DNA of 64,000 nucleotides. Source: Burkholderiales bacterium 67-32 (GTDB lineage: Bacteria; Pseudomonadota; Gammaproteobacteria; Burkholderiales; Burkholderiaceae_B). The stretch covers positions 231,381 to 295,380 of the forward strand of contig MKUP01000007.1 in NCBI GenBank assembly GCA_001898625.1, written 5' to 3'. Positions 42,921 to 51,880 of this stretch are shown here, one piece after another. Made by a program: the position numbers and the translations under genes. Every line of letters starts with the position of its first letter. The stretch's first letter is position 1. The notes beneath the pieces are model-generated. The model was not told where the DNA came from, ran no database searches, and saw only the letters and a program-made list of their open reading frames with translations.

Positions 42921-43655
42921 TCACGGATAGAACTGCACGCTCTGCGGGGTGTAGCTGCTGGTGCCCGTGCCGAAGAACTGCTGGCGCACGGCCTGCGCGC
43001 GCGCCATCTCGGCGGCCTCCTGGGCGTGGCCCAGCGTCGCCGCCCGGTCCTGAGCGACCTGCAACTGCTGCTGTTGCATGAGCTGCTTGGTTTGCAGCGC
43101 CAGGAGCTGGTTGGTCGCCTGCGTGGCTTGCAAGGAACCAACGGCCGACTGGCTGCGTGCCACGATGTCGGCGAGCGTGCCCTGGTCGTCGTTGAGGTTC
43201 TGCACCACCTGAGCCTGCACGTTGGCCGTGGTGCGCAGCGCCTGCTGCGATTGCGTCCAGCGCGCGAGCGCGTCCTGGGCCATCGAGCTGTTGCTCACGG
43301 AAGCTGCGTACTGCTCGGGGTACAGTCGCGCGAAGTTGGCATCGGCGCGCGAGATGTCGTAGGTGAGGCCGCGTGCCTGGTCGAGCAGCAGGTTCGTCTG
43401 CGTGAGCGCGCTGCGCAGTTGGCCGATGGCGTTGAAGTCCAGCCCGGTCAGGTTCAGCGCCTCGTTGGTGAGCATTCGGGCCTCGTTCTGCAACGAGACG
43501 ATCTGGTTGTTGATCTGCTCCAGCGTGCGCGCGGCAATCAGCACGTTCTGCGCGAAATTCGACGGATCGAACACGGTGATGGCGTGTGCAGGGGGAGCGA
43601 CCAGCGGACCGGCCAACGCCGCACACAGCGCGCCGGCCACGAACATGCGTTTCAT
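42921..43655 (-). CDS. trbJ: TrbJ, VirB5-like conjugation protein
   Basis: A 244-residue secreted VirB5-type protein. The signal peptide is FVAGALCAALAGPLVAPPAHA. The mature part is helical and Gln-rich (LQNEARMLTNEALNLTG, LMQQQQLQVAQDRAA), and the end has RQQFFGTGTSSYTPQSV. The ATG at 43655 has a strong GAGGAGG site and overlaps the preceding trbE stop by ATGA; longer in-frame starts upstream lack a signal peptide at the N-terminus. TrbJ-type proteins sit at the pilus tip or act in mating-pair formation. Confidence 0.92.
   Translation of the reverse strand: MKRMFVAGALCAALAGPLVAPPAHAITVFDPSNFAQNVLIAARTLEQINNQIVSLQNEARMLTNEALNLTGLDFNAIGQLRSALTQTNLLLDQARGLTYDISRADANFARLYPEQYAASVSNSSMAQDALARWTQSQQALRTTANVQAQVVQNLNDDQGTLADIVARSQSAVGSLQATQATNQLLALQTKQLMQQQQLQVAQDRAATLGHAQEAAEMARAQAVRQQFFGTGTSSYTPQSVQFYP
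42936..42987 (+). repeat. Imperfect direct repeat, copy B (trbJ 3' end)
   Basis: Partner of the copy at 42610-42661, 326 bp away in the same orientation. It encodes the RQQFFGTGTSSYTPQSV end of TrbJ. Both copies end genes, so the duplication seems to have supplied a C-terminal tail. Confidence 0.7.
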
Positions 43656-44962
43656 GGCGAGACCTCCTCGGAGAAGATGGGAGAAACAGCAGAGGAAGGC
43701 GTGGGCGGCGGCACGAACTCCGCCAGCAGGTCCGCGGCCCAATCGAACCCGCGATGGCGCAGCCAGCCGGCCGCGAAGCCCTCGCGGCCGCATTCGGCGA
43801 GCACCGCGTCAATGGCGCGCTGATCCGCCGGCGTCGAAGCGCCCGCGAAGGCGAGCGAAACCGGACCCAGCCCCAAATCGAATACCCGGTTGCCCAGCCG
43901 CGACTGGTAGTAGTAGTCCCGCTTGGGCTGGGCGCGGGCGACGATCTGGATTTGCCGCGCGTTCAGCCCGAAGCCCTCATAGATGCCGCGGATTTGCGGC
44001 TCCACCGCCTGCGGGTTGGCGAGGAAGATCCGGCTCGGGCAGCTCTCGATGATGGCCGGCGCGATGGCAGAATCCCGGATGTCGGACAGCGATTGCGTGG
44101 CGAACACCACCGCCACGTTCTTCTTGCGCAGCGTCTTCAGCCATTCCCGAAGCTGCGCGGCGAACACGGGGTCGTCGAGGAATAGCCAGGCTTCATCGAG
44201 CACCAGCAGCGTCGGCCGGCCGTCGAAGCGTTCCTCCAGCCGCGCAAAGAGGTAGCGGATGACGGCATTGGCCGCGGCCTTGGAGGGCATCAAGTCCTCC
44301 ATCTCGAAGCCTTGCACGTCGGCCGTGCCGAGCCGGTCGTGGTCGGCATCGAGCAGCCGCCCGTGCGCGCCGCCCAGCGCATAGGGCGCGAGCGCCTGGC
44401 GCAGCCGGTTCGACTGCAAGAGCGCGACCAGACCCGTCATCGTGCGCTGCGCCACCGGCGCGCTGGCGAGGTTGCCCAGCGCCGACCAGACGGCGGCTTT
44501 CTCCTCCGGGCCGACCGCCAAGCCTTCCATCACCAGCCGGCCCTCGATCCATTGCGCCGCCCAGCTTCGGTAGGCGGCATCGTCCACGCGGGCGAGCGGC
44601 TGGAAGGCGGTTTCGCCGTCCAGGCCCAGGTCGTAGTAGTCCCCGCCCAGGCCCAGGATCGTGGCCCGCATCGAGTGGCCCATCTCGAAGACGAACACTT
44701 GCGAGCCGGCGTAGCGGCGGAACTGCGCGACGAGCGTTGCCAGCAGCACCGACTTGCCGGCGCCCGTCGGCCCGACCACCACGGTGTGGCCCACGTCGCC
44801 GATGTGCAGCACCAGCCGGAACGGCGTCGCGCCCTCGGTGCGCGTGATGAGCAGCGGCGGGCCATCAAGGACTGGATTGCGGACCGGGCTGGAGTCCGGG
44901 CTGTGGTCCCGCCCAGCCTGGGCGGCGCGCGCGAGAGTCTGGGCTCGGGTCTGGGCTTGCAT
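43652..44962 (-). CDS. trbE: TrbE C-terminal half (VirB4-type ATPase core)
   Basis: A 436-residue ORF holding the ATPase half of TrbE/VirB4: Walker A VVVGPTGAGKSVLLATL, Walker B TLLVLDEAWLFLDDP and the ATQSLSDIRDS motif. Its ATG at 44962 shares one base with the TGA ending the N-terminal half (TGATG), and AGGAG stands 8 bp before it, so re-initiation is likely. The first 25 residues (MQAQTRAQTLARAAQ...) are a basic linker with no clear counterpart in one-piece TrbE. Together the halves total 849 residues, near RP4 TrbE. A frameshift within the 75-bp ORF overlap is the alternative. Confidence 0.85.
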   Translation of the reverse strand: MQAQTRAQTLARAAQAGRDHSPDSSPVRNPVLDGPPLLITRTEGATPFRLVLHIGDVGHTVVVGPTGAGKSVLLATLVAQFRRYAGSQVFVFEMGHSMRATILGLGGDYYDLGLDGETAFQPLARVDDAAYRSWAAQWIEGRLVMEGLAVGPEEKAAVWSALGNLASAPVAQRTMTGLVALLQSNRLRQALAPYALGGAHGRLLDADHDRLGTADVQGFEMEDLMPSKAAANAVIRYLFARLEERFDGRPTLLVLDEAWLFLDDPVFAAQLREWLKTLRKKNVAVVFATQSLSDIRDSAIAPAIIESCPSRIFLANPQAVEPQIRGIYEGFGLNARQIQIVARAQPKRDYYYQSRLGNRVFDLGLGPVSLAFAGASTPADQRAIDAVLAECGREGFAAGWLRHRGFDWAADLLAEFVPPPTPSSAVSPIFSEEVSP

Positions 44963-46203
44963 CAGTGCCGCTCCTGTCCGGCCCACACCGCCGAGGCCGG
45001 CATCATGTGCGCGAGGTTCAGCGTGGACAGCGGCCATTGGCGCACGTTGGCGTAGACGTGGCCGGGCAGCGAGGACAGCCAGGCATCGACCGCGTTCAAG
45101 GTCTCCATCACGACCACGAAGCCGCGCGCCTCGATGGCGCGCGCGGCCAGGCGCAGCTTCTCGTCGGCCACGGCCGCGTCCACATCGCGCACCACCACGA
45201 TCGAGGTCAGGCTGCCGTAGGCCACGTCATCAGAACCCAGCTCTTGCAGCGCCGCGTCCGCATCCGCGGCTTTGTTGTCGGCGTCGCTATCGACCAGCGG
45301 GCTTTCCTGCTGGGTCAGCGTTTCGCGCAGCATCATGAGCACGCTCTTTCTTTTGGCAAACCAGTGCCGGCGCAGCCGCCCCAGTTCCGTCTCGGCTTCG
45401 CGCTTGTCCATGCCGAGAAAGCGCGTCGTCCAGCGATACGCGAAGCCAAGACGGTTCAGGTCATCCAACAAGTCCGGCCAGGTCCGCGTCGGGAACCCCT
45501 TCACCGACAACACCCGCAGGTGTTCCCCGCCCAGCGTGGGCGCCACGCCTGTCCCCACGCGGCTGTCGGCTAGCAGCGCGTCCAGATAGCACGGCACCTC
45601 CGGCACGCGCACGGGATGCCGGCGCGTGGAGATCGTGCCGTGCAGGTAGGTCAGGGTTTCGGCGCTGTCGAGCCAGCCCATCTCGGGCATGACGCCTTCG
45701 AGCAAACCGTAGAGCCGCTGAGTCTCAGCCTGGAAACCGGCCAGGCGCTCGCGCCAGTCCACGCCCTGACGCACGGCGTTCTCGTAGAGCAGGCGCCCGG
45801 CCCGCGCGCGGGCATCCTCGGGCGGCTGCCACAGCAGGGTCTGGTGGTACACGCTCTCGAAGTTGGAGCCCGCCTCCTCGAAGCCGGCGCGGCGCTCCTC
45901 GTCGATCAGCCACGACAAGCCCTCGGGGAAGACGGAAGTGGGATAGTCGGCCGTCTCGCGTCGCTCGGCCTCCACGAACAGCGCCCAGCCGGAGCCGAGC
46001 CGCTTCAAGGCGTTGTTCAGCCGCGCCGCGATGGCCACCAACTCGGCCGCGGTGGCGCTGTCCAGGTCCGGCCCGCGAAACCGTGCCGTGCGCTGGAAAC
46101 TCGCGTCCTTGTTCAGCACCACGCCCTCGGCCACCAGCGCCGCCCAGGGCAACCAGTCGGCCAGGTGCTTGGGACGCTTGCGGTATTCGGCCAGGTTCAG
46201 CAT
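44962..46203 (-). CDS. trbE: TrbE N-terminal half (VirB4-type)
   Basis: A 413-residue ORF with the VirB4 N-terminal domain: MLNLAEYRKRPKHLADWLPW, RFRGPDLDSATAAEL, LSWLIDEERRAGFE and the hinge before the ATPase, LNLAHMMPASAVWAG. It stops with ERH and TGA just where one-piece TrbE proteins enter the ATPase domain. It lacks nucleotide-binding motifs and would depend on the separate C-terminal product. It starts 15 bp after trbD. Confidence 0.85.
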   Translation of the reverse strand: MLNLAEYRKRPKHLADWLPWAALVAEGVVLNKDASFQRTARFRGPDLDSATAAELVAIAARLNNALKRLGSGWALFVEAERRETADYPTSVFPEGLSWLIDEERRAGFEEAGSNFESVYHQTLLWQPPEDARARAGRLLYENAVRQGVDWRERLAGFQAETQRLYGLLEGVMPEMGWLDSAETLTYLHGTISTRRHPVRVPEVPCYLDALLADSRVGTGVAPTLGGEHLRVLSVKGFPTRTWPDLLDDLNRLGFAYRWTTRFLGMDKREAETELGRLRRHWFAKRKSVLMMLRETLTQQESPLVDSDADNKAADADAALQELGSDDVAYGSLTSIVVVRDVDAAVADEKLRLAARAIEARGFVVVMETLNAVDAWLSSLPGHVYANVRQWPLSTLNLAHMMPASAVWAGQERH

Positions 46204-46218
46204 GGCGGCATCCCGGGT

Positions 46219-46497
46219 CTATACGTCCAGCAGCGCTGGATGCTTCACATGGCGCGCGAAGACCTGCATGAACTGCACGTCGAGCTTCGCGCCCCACACG
46301 GCCAACAGATGGCCTACAAACCAGCAGGCCAGGCCCGCGAGCCACAGTTGCAGGCCCAGGCCGATGGCCGCGCCCAGCGTGCCGTTGGCGATCGCCACGG
46401 TGCGCGGCGCACCGCCCAGCAGGATGGGTTCGGTCAGCGCCCGGTGCAGCGGCGCCTCGAAGCCCTCGGGCAATTCTTCACGGGCGGCGATGCTCAT
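46219..46497 (-). CDS. trbD: TrbD, VirB3-like membrane protein
   Basis: A 92-residue protein with the VirB3/TrbD pattern: APLHRALTEPILLGGAPR, then two hydrophobic helices (TLGAAIGLGLQLWLAGL and CWFVGHLLAVWGA), and the tail DVQFMQVFARHVKHP. Start 46497 overlaps the trbC stop by ATGA. It associates with the VirB4-type ATPase in the inner membrane. Confidence 0.9.
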   Translation of the reverse strand: MSIAAREELPEGFEAPLHRALTEPILLGGAPRTVAIANGTLGAAIGLGLQLWLAGLACWFVGHLLAVWGAKLDVQFMQVFARHVKHPALLDV

Positions 46498-46877
46498 ACC
46501 AGCGCCCCGCCCGAGAAGGAAAAGAAGCTGAGAAAGAACGACGACGCGGCGAAGGCAATGGACAGCCCGAACACGATCTGGATGAGACGACGAAAACCGC
46601 CCGAGGTATCCCCGAAGGCCAGCGTCAGGCCCGTCACCACGATGATGATGACGGCCACGATGCGCGCGACCGGCCCCTGAACCGACTCCAGGATGGACTC
46701 CAGTGGCGCTTCCCACGGCATACTGGAGCCGGCGGCGTGTGCGCGCACCAGCAGCATGAGCGCGAGCATAACGAGCCAGTGATGGCGCCGCAGGAAGTAC
46801 GCGGCCTGCCGGTGCCAGGTGGGTGCGGATGACGACGGGAACGAGGGCAATGCAGGCCGCATAGGCAAGACGTTCAT
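46494..46877 (-). CDS. trbC: TrbC, VirB2-like pilin
   Basis: A 127-residue prepilin. A long leader with a hydrophobic signal (HWLVMLALMLLVRAHA) is followed by a mature pilin with two hydrophobic helices (RIVAVIIIVVTGLTLAFG and IVFGLSIAFAASSFF). It overlaps the trbB stop by 4 bp. It would form the conjugative pilus after processing. Confidence 0.92.
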   Translation of the reverse strand: MNVLPMRPALPSFPSSSAPTWHRQAAYFLRRHHWLVMLALMLLVRAHAAGSSMPWEAPLESILESVQGPVARIVAVIIIVVTGLTLAFGDTSGGFRRLIQIVFGLSIAFAASSFFLSFFSFSGGALV

Positions 46878-47854
46878 GATGGTTCTCCAGAGGCAGGGAC
46901 GGGATCGAGCTGGTAGGTATCGCCGTCCAGGCCCACCACGCGCACCACGTCCTTGACGCGGCGCGCTTCACCCCGGCCGGCGATGAAAACGACGACGTTG
47001 ACAGCCTCGGCGATGAGCGCGCGTGGCGGCACGCTGGCGACTTCGAGGGTGAGCTGTTCGAGGCGCAGTAGCGCGCCGTAGGGGGAATTGGCGTGCAGGG
47101 TGGCCAGGCCGCCGGGATGGCCCGTGCCCAAGGCTTTGAGAAGATCCAGGGCTTCGCCGCCACGGACCTCTCCCACGATGATGCGGTCGGGGCGCTGGCG
47201 CAGCGCCGAGCGCACGAGATCGGCCATCAAGATCACGCCCGGCAGCGTGCAAAGCTGCACGCGGTCCTCGTTGTGGCATTGCAGTTCGGGCGTGTCCTCC
47301 ATGATGAGGATGCGGTCGCCGCTGTCAGCAATCTCGTCCAAAAGCGCGTTGACCAGCGTGGTTTTGCCCGAGCTTGTGCCGCCTGCGACCAGGATGTTCA
47401 GCCGCTCGCGCACGGCCTGGCGTAAGAAAGCGGCATGGCCCGCATCGAGGATGCGGTCGCGCACGTAGTCGTCGAGTCGGAATACCGCCGTCGCGTGCTT
47501 GCGGATGCTAAACGTGGGCGCGTACACCACGGGCGGCAAGACACCCTCGAAGCGTTCGCCGTGCAGCGGCAGCCGCGCCGACAGCAGGGGCCGTTCCCGG
47601 TGGACCTCGGCCTGCACGCAGGCGGCCACCAACCGGATGATCCGCTCGCCGTCGGCCACCGACAGCGATGTGCCGGTGGGGATCCGCCCGCCCCGGTGCC
47701 GGTCCACCCAGAGGCGGCCGTCGGGGTTGAGCATGACTTCCACGATGGCCGGATCGTCCAGCGCCGCGATGATGGCCGGCCCCATTGCCGTGCGCAACAT
47801 CTGCACGCTGCGCGTGCGGGCTTCGTCGCGGGCGGTGTCAGGGCTGGCGCGCAT
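46874..47854 (-). CDS. trbB: TrbB, VirB11-like ATPase
   Basis: A 326-residue hexameric secretion ATPase of the conjugation machine. Walker A is ILVAGGTSSGKTTLVNALL, the Asp box ILIMEDTPELQC, Walker B region DRIIVGEVRGGEALDLLKA, and the His box HPGGLATLHAN. Full length. The start at 47854 overlaps the CopG-type gene, and the stop overlaps trbC by 4 bp. Confidence 0.94.
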   Translation of the reverse strand: MRASPDTARDEARTRSVQMLRTAMGPAIIAALDDPAIVEVMLNPDGRLWVDRHRGGRIPTGTSLSVADGERIIRLVAACVQAEVHRERPLLSARLPLHGERFEGVLPPVVYAPTFSIRKHATAVFRLDDYVRDRILDAGHAAFLRQAVRERLNILVAGGTSSGKTTLVNALLDEIADSGDRILIMEDTPELQCHNEDRVQLCTLPGVILMADLVRSALRQRPDRIIVGEVRGGEALDLLKALGTGHPGGLATLHANSPYGALLRLEQLTLEVASVPPRALIAEAVNVVVFIAGRGEARRVKDVVRVVGLDGDTYQLDPVPASGEPS

Positions 47855-48350
47855 CGGTGGCCTCCCGCACGTCCGGCGGCGACGGTTCGCCCAGCTCGCC
47901 TGCTTCTACCGCTAAGCCATCCGCGGGCAAGCCGTAGGGGTCCGGGTAGAGTTCTTCGTGGACTTCGCGCACCAGGCTGCGCCCGCGTTGCAGGTGGCGG
48001 GCGAGCCGGTCGATGAACTGGCCGTAGCGGGTCTTGCCCTGGGCGCGGGCGGCTTCTTGGTGGGCTTCCGGCACAGGCGGTGAGACAGTCAGGTAGTAGC
48101 GCAGGTACAGTGCCACGGTCTCGATCAGGATGGCCTGATCGCGGTCGAGCTTGTCGAATTGGCGCGAGAGCTTGTCCAGGCGCCGGACCAGCGCTGCCTC
48201 GCGTTGATCGCCGCCGTCGGGCGACAGGAACGAGGCCAGTGCGGCGGCCACCAGGGACGATTTGGAGACGCCACGATGCACGGCCAGATCGTCCAGCCGC
48301 CGGGCGTGATCGGGCTCGATAAAGAGATTCAGGCGGGTCCGCGTACTCAT
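47838..48350 (-). CDS. CopG-type ribbon-helix-helix protein
   Basis: A 170-residue protein with an N-terminal ribbon-helix-helix domain (RTRLNLFIEPDHARRLDDLAVHRGVSKSSLVAAAL), here described as residues 3-40, and a helical, charged C-terminal region (DKLSRQFDKLDRDQ). CopG-like proteins between traG and trbB are a regular feature of this element type and probably regulate the operon or aid relaxosome binding. Overlaps traG by 4 bp and trbB by 17 bp. Confidence 0.82.
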   Translation of the reverse strand: MSTRTRLNLFIEPDHARRLDDLAVHRGVSKSSLVAAALASFLSPDGGDQREAALVRRLDKLSRQFDKLDRDQAILIETVALYLRYYLTVSPPVPEAHQEAARAQGKTRYGQFIDRLARHLQRGRSLVREVHEELYPDPYGLPADGLAVEAGELGEPSPPDVREATDARQP

Positions 48351-50404
48351 AGCGCGATCCCGTCGTCAGGATCGAGCGCGGCCAGGCGAGCGGTGCGCTG
48401 TAAGCGCGGGTCGGGCCGATTGAACCGCTCAGGCCGGTCCGACAAGTCGTCGGGCGACAGCGGCACTTCGTCGTCATCGAGCAGCACGCCCAGCTCGCCT
48501 TCGGGGACATTCCGCGTCACTACGGGCGGCGGTGCCAGCTCCGGTTGTTGCTGCAAGCCGCCTTCGTCCTGGCCGCCGCCAGCGGCGCCGGGCGTGGATA
48601 CGCCCACCAAGGGCGGCAGCGCCAGGCTGGTCCAGTCGTCCGGGCGCGGCTCCGGGCGGTCGGCATAGCCGACGGTACTCAGAACCGGCGGCGGCAAGAC
48701 CCGGCGCAGGAAATTGCGGTCCTGGTAGTAGCGCAGCTTCTTGGCCTGGATCGGCGGATGGCCCGAGGCCATCACGATCTCGTCGTCGGGCGGCAATTGC
48801 ATGATCTCGCCCGGCGTGCGCAAGGGGCGGGCCGTCTCCTGGCGTGAAACCATCAAGTGCCCGAGCCACGGTGCCAGGCGGCTGCCGGCATAGTTGCGCT
48901 GGGCACGCTGTTCGGTGGCGGTGCCCAGGGCGTCCGAGATGCGCTTGGCCGTCCTCTCGTCGTTCGAGGAGAACACCACCCGCACATGGCAGTTGTCCAG
49001 AATGGAATTGTTCGGCCCGTAAGCCTTTTCCACTTGGTTTAGCGATTGCGCGATGAGATACGCCCGCAACTTGTACGCCGCCATATAGGCCAGCGCGGAC
49101 TCGAAGAAGTCGAGCCGGCCCAAGGCGGGAAACTCGTCGAGCATCAACAGTAGTTCATGCAGTCGCGCGATGCCGTCCGAGCCGTCCAGGGATTCGGTCA
49201 GGCGCCGCCCGATCTGGTTGAGCAACAACCGGATCAGGGGTTTCGTGCGCGAGATATCCGAGGGCGGCACGACCAGGTACAGCGATACGGGGGCATCGGC
49301 GCCGATCAGATCGGCGATGCGCCAGTCGCAGCGTTCCGTGACGGACGCGATGGTGGGATCGCGGTACAGGCCCAAGAACGACATGGCCGTGGACAGCACG
49401 CCCGAGCGTTCGTTGTCGCTCTTGTTCAGCACCTCGCGCGCGGCTGACGCCACGACCGGATGCAGGCCGTCGTCGAGATGCCGCGTGCTCATCATGGCGC
49501 GCAGCGTGGCCTCGAAGGTGCGGGCGGGGTCGGACAGGAAGGCCGCCACGCCGCGCAGCGTCTTGTCCCGCTCGGCATAGAGCACATGCAGGATGGTACC
49601 GACCAGCAAGGAGTGCGCCGTTTTCTCCCAGTGACTCCTGCGCTCCAACATACCCTCCGGGTCCACCAGGATGTCGGCTATGTTCTGAATGTCGCGGACT
49701 TCGTTGGCGCCGCGTCGAACCTCCAGCAAGGGGTTGTAGGCCGCCGAATGCAGATCGGTAGGATTGAACAGCAGGCAATGCGAAAAGCGTGAGCGCCAGC
49801 CCGCAGTCAAAGTCCAGTTCTCGCCTTTTATGTCGTGGACCACGCACGAGGCCGGCCAGGACAGCAAAGTGGGCACGACCAGGCCCACGCCCTTGCCCGA
49901 GCGCGTCGGGGCGATCGCCATAACGTGCTCAGGACCATCGTGACGCAGGTAGACCGGCGCCTTACCACGCATTTGGTCATTGACCCGGCCGAGGAAAACG
50001 CCGGTCGGACGCAACAGGCCCGCCTGCTCGATGTCCTCCCGTGCAGCCCAGCGCGCCGACCCGTAGGTGGTCACGCGCCGCGCCTGGCGCGCCCGCCACA
50101 CGGACATCCCAATCGCCAAGGCCGCGGCCAGGACGCCGCCCGAGGCGGCGATGGTGCCGCCGCGCACGAAGATGTGCGGCGCGTAGGCGTCGTAGGCGTA
50201 CCACCACCAGAACAAATCCCAGGGGTGGTAGCACGGCACGCCGGCGAGCATGAACCACGGCGCGCCGAGCTGGGCTTGGTAGCCCAGGGCCGCCGCCGTC
50301 CACTGCGTGCCGCCCCATAGGCAGGCCAGGGCCATGCCCAGCACCGCAGCGATCTGCCCGAACAGAACGCCCGTTGGCATACCTGCTGACATACCCGGCG
50401 ACAT
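48347..50404 (-). CDS. traG: TraG, VirD4-like type IV coupling protein
   Basis: A 685-residue coupling ATPase linking the relaxosome to the channel. N-terminal membrane helices (LFGQIAAVLGMALACLWGG and IAASGGVLAAALAIGMSV) precede the P-loop IAPTRSGKGVGLVVP and Walker B LLLMLDEFPALGRLDF, followed by AQSLNQVEKAYG. Start 50404 has AAGGAG at a good spacing; the open frame extends 15 codons upstream without a ribosome site. First gene of the continuous traG-trb operon. Confidence 0.93.
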   Translation of the reverse strand: MSPGMSAGMPTGVLFGQIAAVLGMALACLWGGTQWTAAALGYQAQLGAPWFMLAGVPCYHPWDLFWWWYAYDAYAPHIFVRGGTIAASGGVLAAALAIGMSVWRARQARRVTTYGSARWAAREDIEQAGLLRPTGVFLGRVNDQMRGKAPVYLRHDGPEHVMAIAPTRSGKGVGLVVPTLLSWPASCVVHDIKGENWTLTAGWRSRFSHCLLFNPTDLHSAAYNPLLEVRRGANEVRDIQNIADILVDPEGMLERRSHWEKTAHSLLVGTILHVLYAERDKTLRGVAAFLSDPARTFEATLRAMMSTRHLDDGLHPVVASAAREVLNKSDNERSGVLSTAMSFLGLYRDPTIASVTERCDWRIADLIGADAPVSLYLVVPPSDISRTKPLIRLLLNQIGRRLTESLDGSDGIARLHELLLMLDEFPALGRLDFFESALAYMAAYKLRAYLIAQSLNQVEKAYGPNNSILDNCHVRVVFSSNDERTAKRISDALGTATEQRAQRNYAGSRLAPWLGHLMVSRQETARPLRTPGEIMQLPPDDEIVMASGHPPIQAKKLRYYQDRNFLRRVLPPPVLSTVGYADRPEPRPDDWTSLALPPLVGVSTPGAAGGGQDEGGLQQQPELAPPPVVTRNVPEGELGVLLDDDEVPLSPDDLSDRPERFNRPDPRLQRTARLAALDPDDGIAL

Positions 50405-50765
50405 ACGGCCTCTCCTTCCAAGGTCCGTCCCGCGGCGCCTTCGTGGCACGCAAGCGTGTCGTCAGCGGCACGCGAGAACATGCCGCCAGTCTGAAAGCGA
50501 AGGCGCATCAAGCAAACCGAGTCAGGCGTAGCGTGGCGTAGCGCGCCGACGCCAAGGCTTGCCGTCTCCTGTTGCACGGCGGCGTCGCGCGCGACGAGGG
50601 CGGGAATCGCGTGCCAGGATGGGCGGGCGGCAGCGCCGTATGGCGCAGGCCCGCGTGCCGTGTCATTGTTCGTTCACAAGCATCAGGAGATGCTGTGCAG
50701 GCGTCAAACCAGTTTGCGCAATCGCCATTTGCGCACTTTGTTGCGGAAGATTACATAGGAACCGT
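50405..50765 (-). promoter_or_regulatory. Leader region of the traG-trb operon
   Basis: 361 bp without a convincing gene, between the LysR stop and the traG start on the same strand. It contains TTTGCGCA twice, at 50713-50720 and 50728-50735 (15-bp period), and GGCGTAGC repeated near 50527-50542. The region probably holds the promoter for the transfer operon and a regulator site. No hairpin with T-tract was seen. Confidence 0.4.
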
Positions 50766-51647
50766 CTAGGCAAACGATTGGGCCAGGGCGATGAACCGCG
50801 TCACAAAGGAACTTACCTTGTCCTCGCGGCCCGCCTTGACGACGGCGAAGACGGTCAGGTTCGCCTTGGGCTCGGCCAAGGGCACGATCGCTACGTCGTC
50901 GCGCTGTAGGGTGCGACCGTGGTTGGCATCCAAGAAACCCAGGCCGCAGCCGGCGCCGACTTTAGCGATCATGCCGGCCGGCGTGTCCGCCGGTTCTGCC
51001 AACTTCGGCTGCAGTCCTTGCAGCAGTGCGTCAAGCTGTGCTCGTAACCCAGGCTTGGCACGCGGATGAAAAAGCACCAGGGTATGCCCCACCACCTCGG
51101 GGAGCGTAAGTACGTCAGCATCTGCGAGAGGATGCGTGCGCGGAACCACTACGACGATCGGATCGCTCCAAAGAGGCTTGACCACCATGCCGCTGATTTG
51201 ACTCATGCCGAACGTCAATCCGATATCGACACGCTCGGTTTGCAAGGCTTCGTGCTGTTCGAAGGCTGGCAGCTCACGGATATGCAGTTTCGCCAGCGGC
51301 TCCGCTTCCCGCCACCGTTGAAAAAGCATGGATAGCCGCGGCTGCGCCAGCCCGTCGGCCAGACCGATGGAGACCAACGACGGCAGACCACCGATATGGG
51401 CCACAGTTCGTCGCGCACGTTCAATGCTGGTCAGAATTTCGGCGGCGTATTCGCGCAGTGCCTGGCCGGCGGGCGTAAGCGTATTGCCTTGGCGCGAGCG
51501 GTTCAGTAGTACGACCCCCAGTTCGTCCTCCAGCTGCGTGATGGTCCGCGACAGCGGAGACTGCTCGACGTGGGCACGGGCAGCCGCCCGTCCGAAATGC
51601 AATTCCTCTGCCAACGCCAAGAAATATCGCAAATGCCGAACATCCAT
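50766..51647 (-). CDS. LysR-family regulator of the conjugative element (TraR position)
   Basis: A 293-residue LysR protein starting MDVRHLRYFLALAEELHFG, with HTH AHVEQSPLSRTITQLEDE and an effector domain ending near the stop. It occupies the place of the LysR-type traR gene upstream of traG in Tn4371-like elements, so a role in transfer control is likely. Its base composition is lower in GC than the chromosomal LysR genes here. It is divergent from the arsenic cargo, which starts about 130 bp away. Confidence 0.88.
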   Translation of the reverse strand: MDVRHLRYFLALAEELHFGRAAARAHVEQSPLSRTITQLEDELGVVLLNRSRQGNTLTPAGQALREYAAEILTSIERARRTVAHIGGLPSLVSIGLADGLAQPRLSMLFQRWREAEPLAKLHIRELPAFEQHEALQTERVDIGLTFGMSQISGMVVKPLWSDPIVVVVPRTHPLADADVLTLPEVVGHTLVLFHPRAKPGLRAQLDALLQGLQPKLAEPADTPAGMIAKVGAGCGLGFLDANHGRTLQRDDVAIVPLAEPKANLTVFAVVKAGREDKVSSFVTRFIALAQSFA

Positions 51648-51772
51648 TGAGCTACCTTTTTTTTGTTTTTTAGCCCGCGCGCATATCCGCATGGGCAAGA
51701 CAGGAGCAATCGCGCTTACCTTGGGTGCGCTGCTCCAGTGGCTGTCACAATTCTGTCTTAATTATAGTTCAA

Positions 51773-51794
51773 TATGTCGTTATTTATGGACATA
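51773..51794. promoter_or_regulatory. ArsR-type operator 1 (arsR1 promoter)
   Basis: Inverted repeat TATGTC-N10-GACATA in an AT-rich segment, 87 bp before the arsR1 start used here. Same half-sites and spacing as at 52269-52290 and close to 61274-61295, which marks it as a shared operator. Confidence 0.7.
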
Positions 51795-51880
51795 AGGACA
51801 CCTAGGCCGACATGACGCCATCAAGTCCGTACCTTCCAGTGGTTAAGGGACGTCGAACAACGGAGCTCAACGGTGTCCAT

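Noticed and set aside
41042..43141. A 699-codon reverse-strand frame across trbL
   Set aside because: It is a shadow of trbJ, the lipoprotein gene, trbL and trbF, with repetitive Arg/Gly composition.
51648..51772. Insertion-sequence end at the left edge of the ars cargo
   Set aside because: There is a T-rich run near 51655-51672 but no inverted terminal repeat matched at the other edge (61801-61826) and no transposase.
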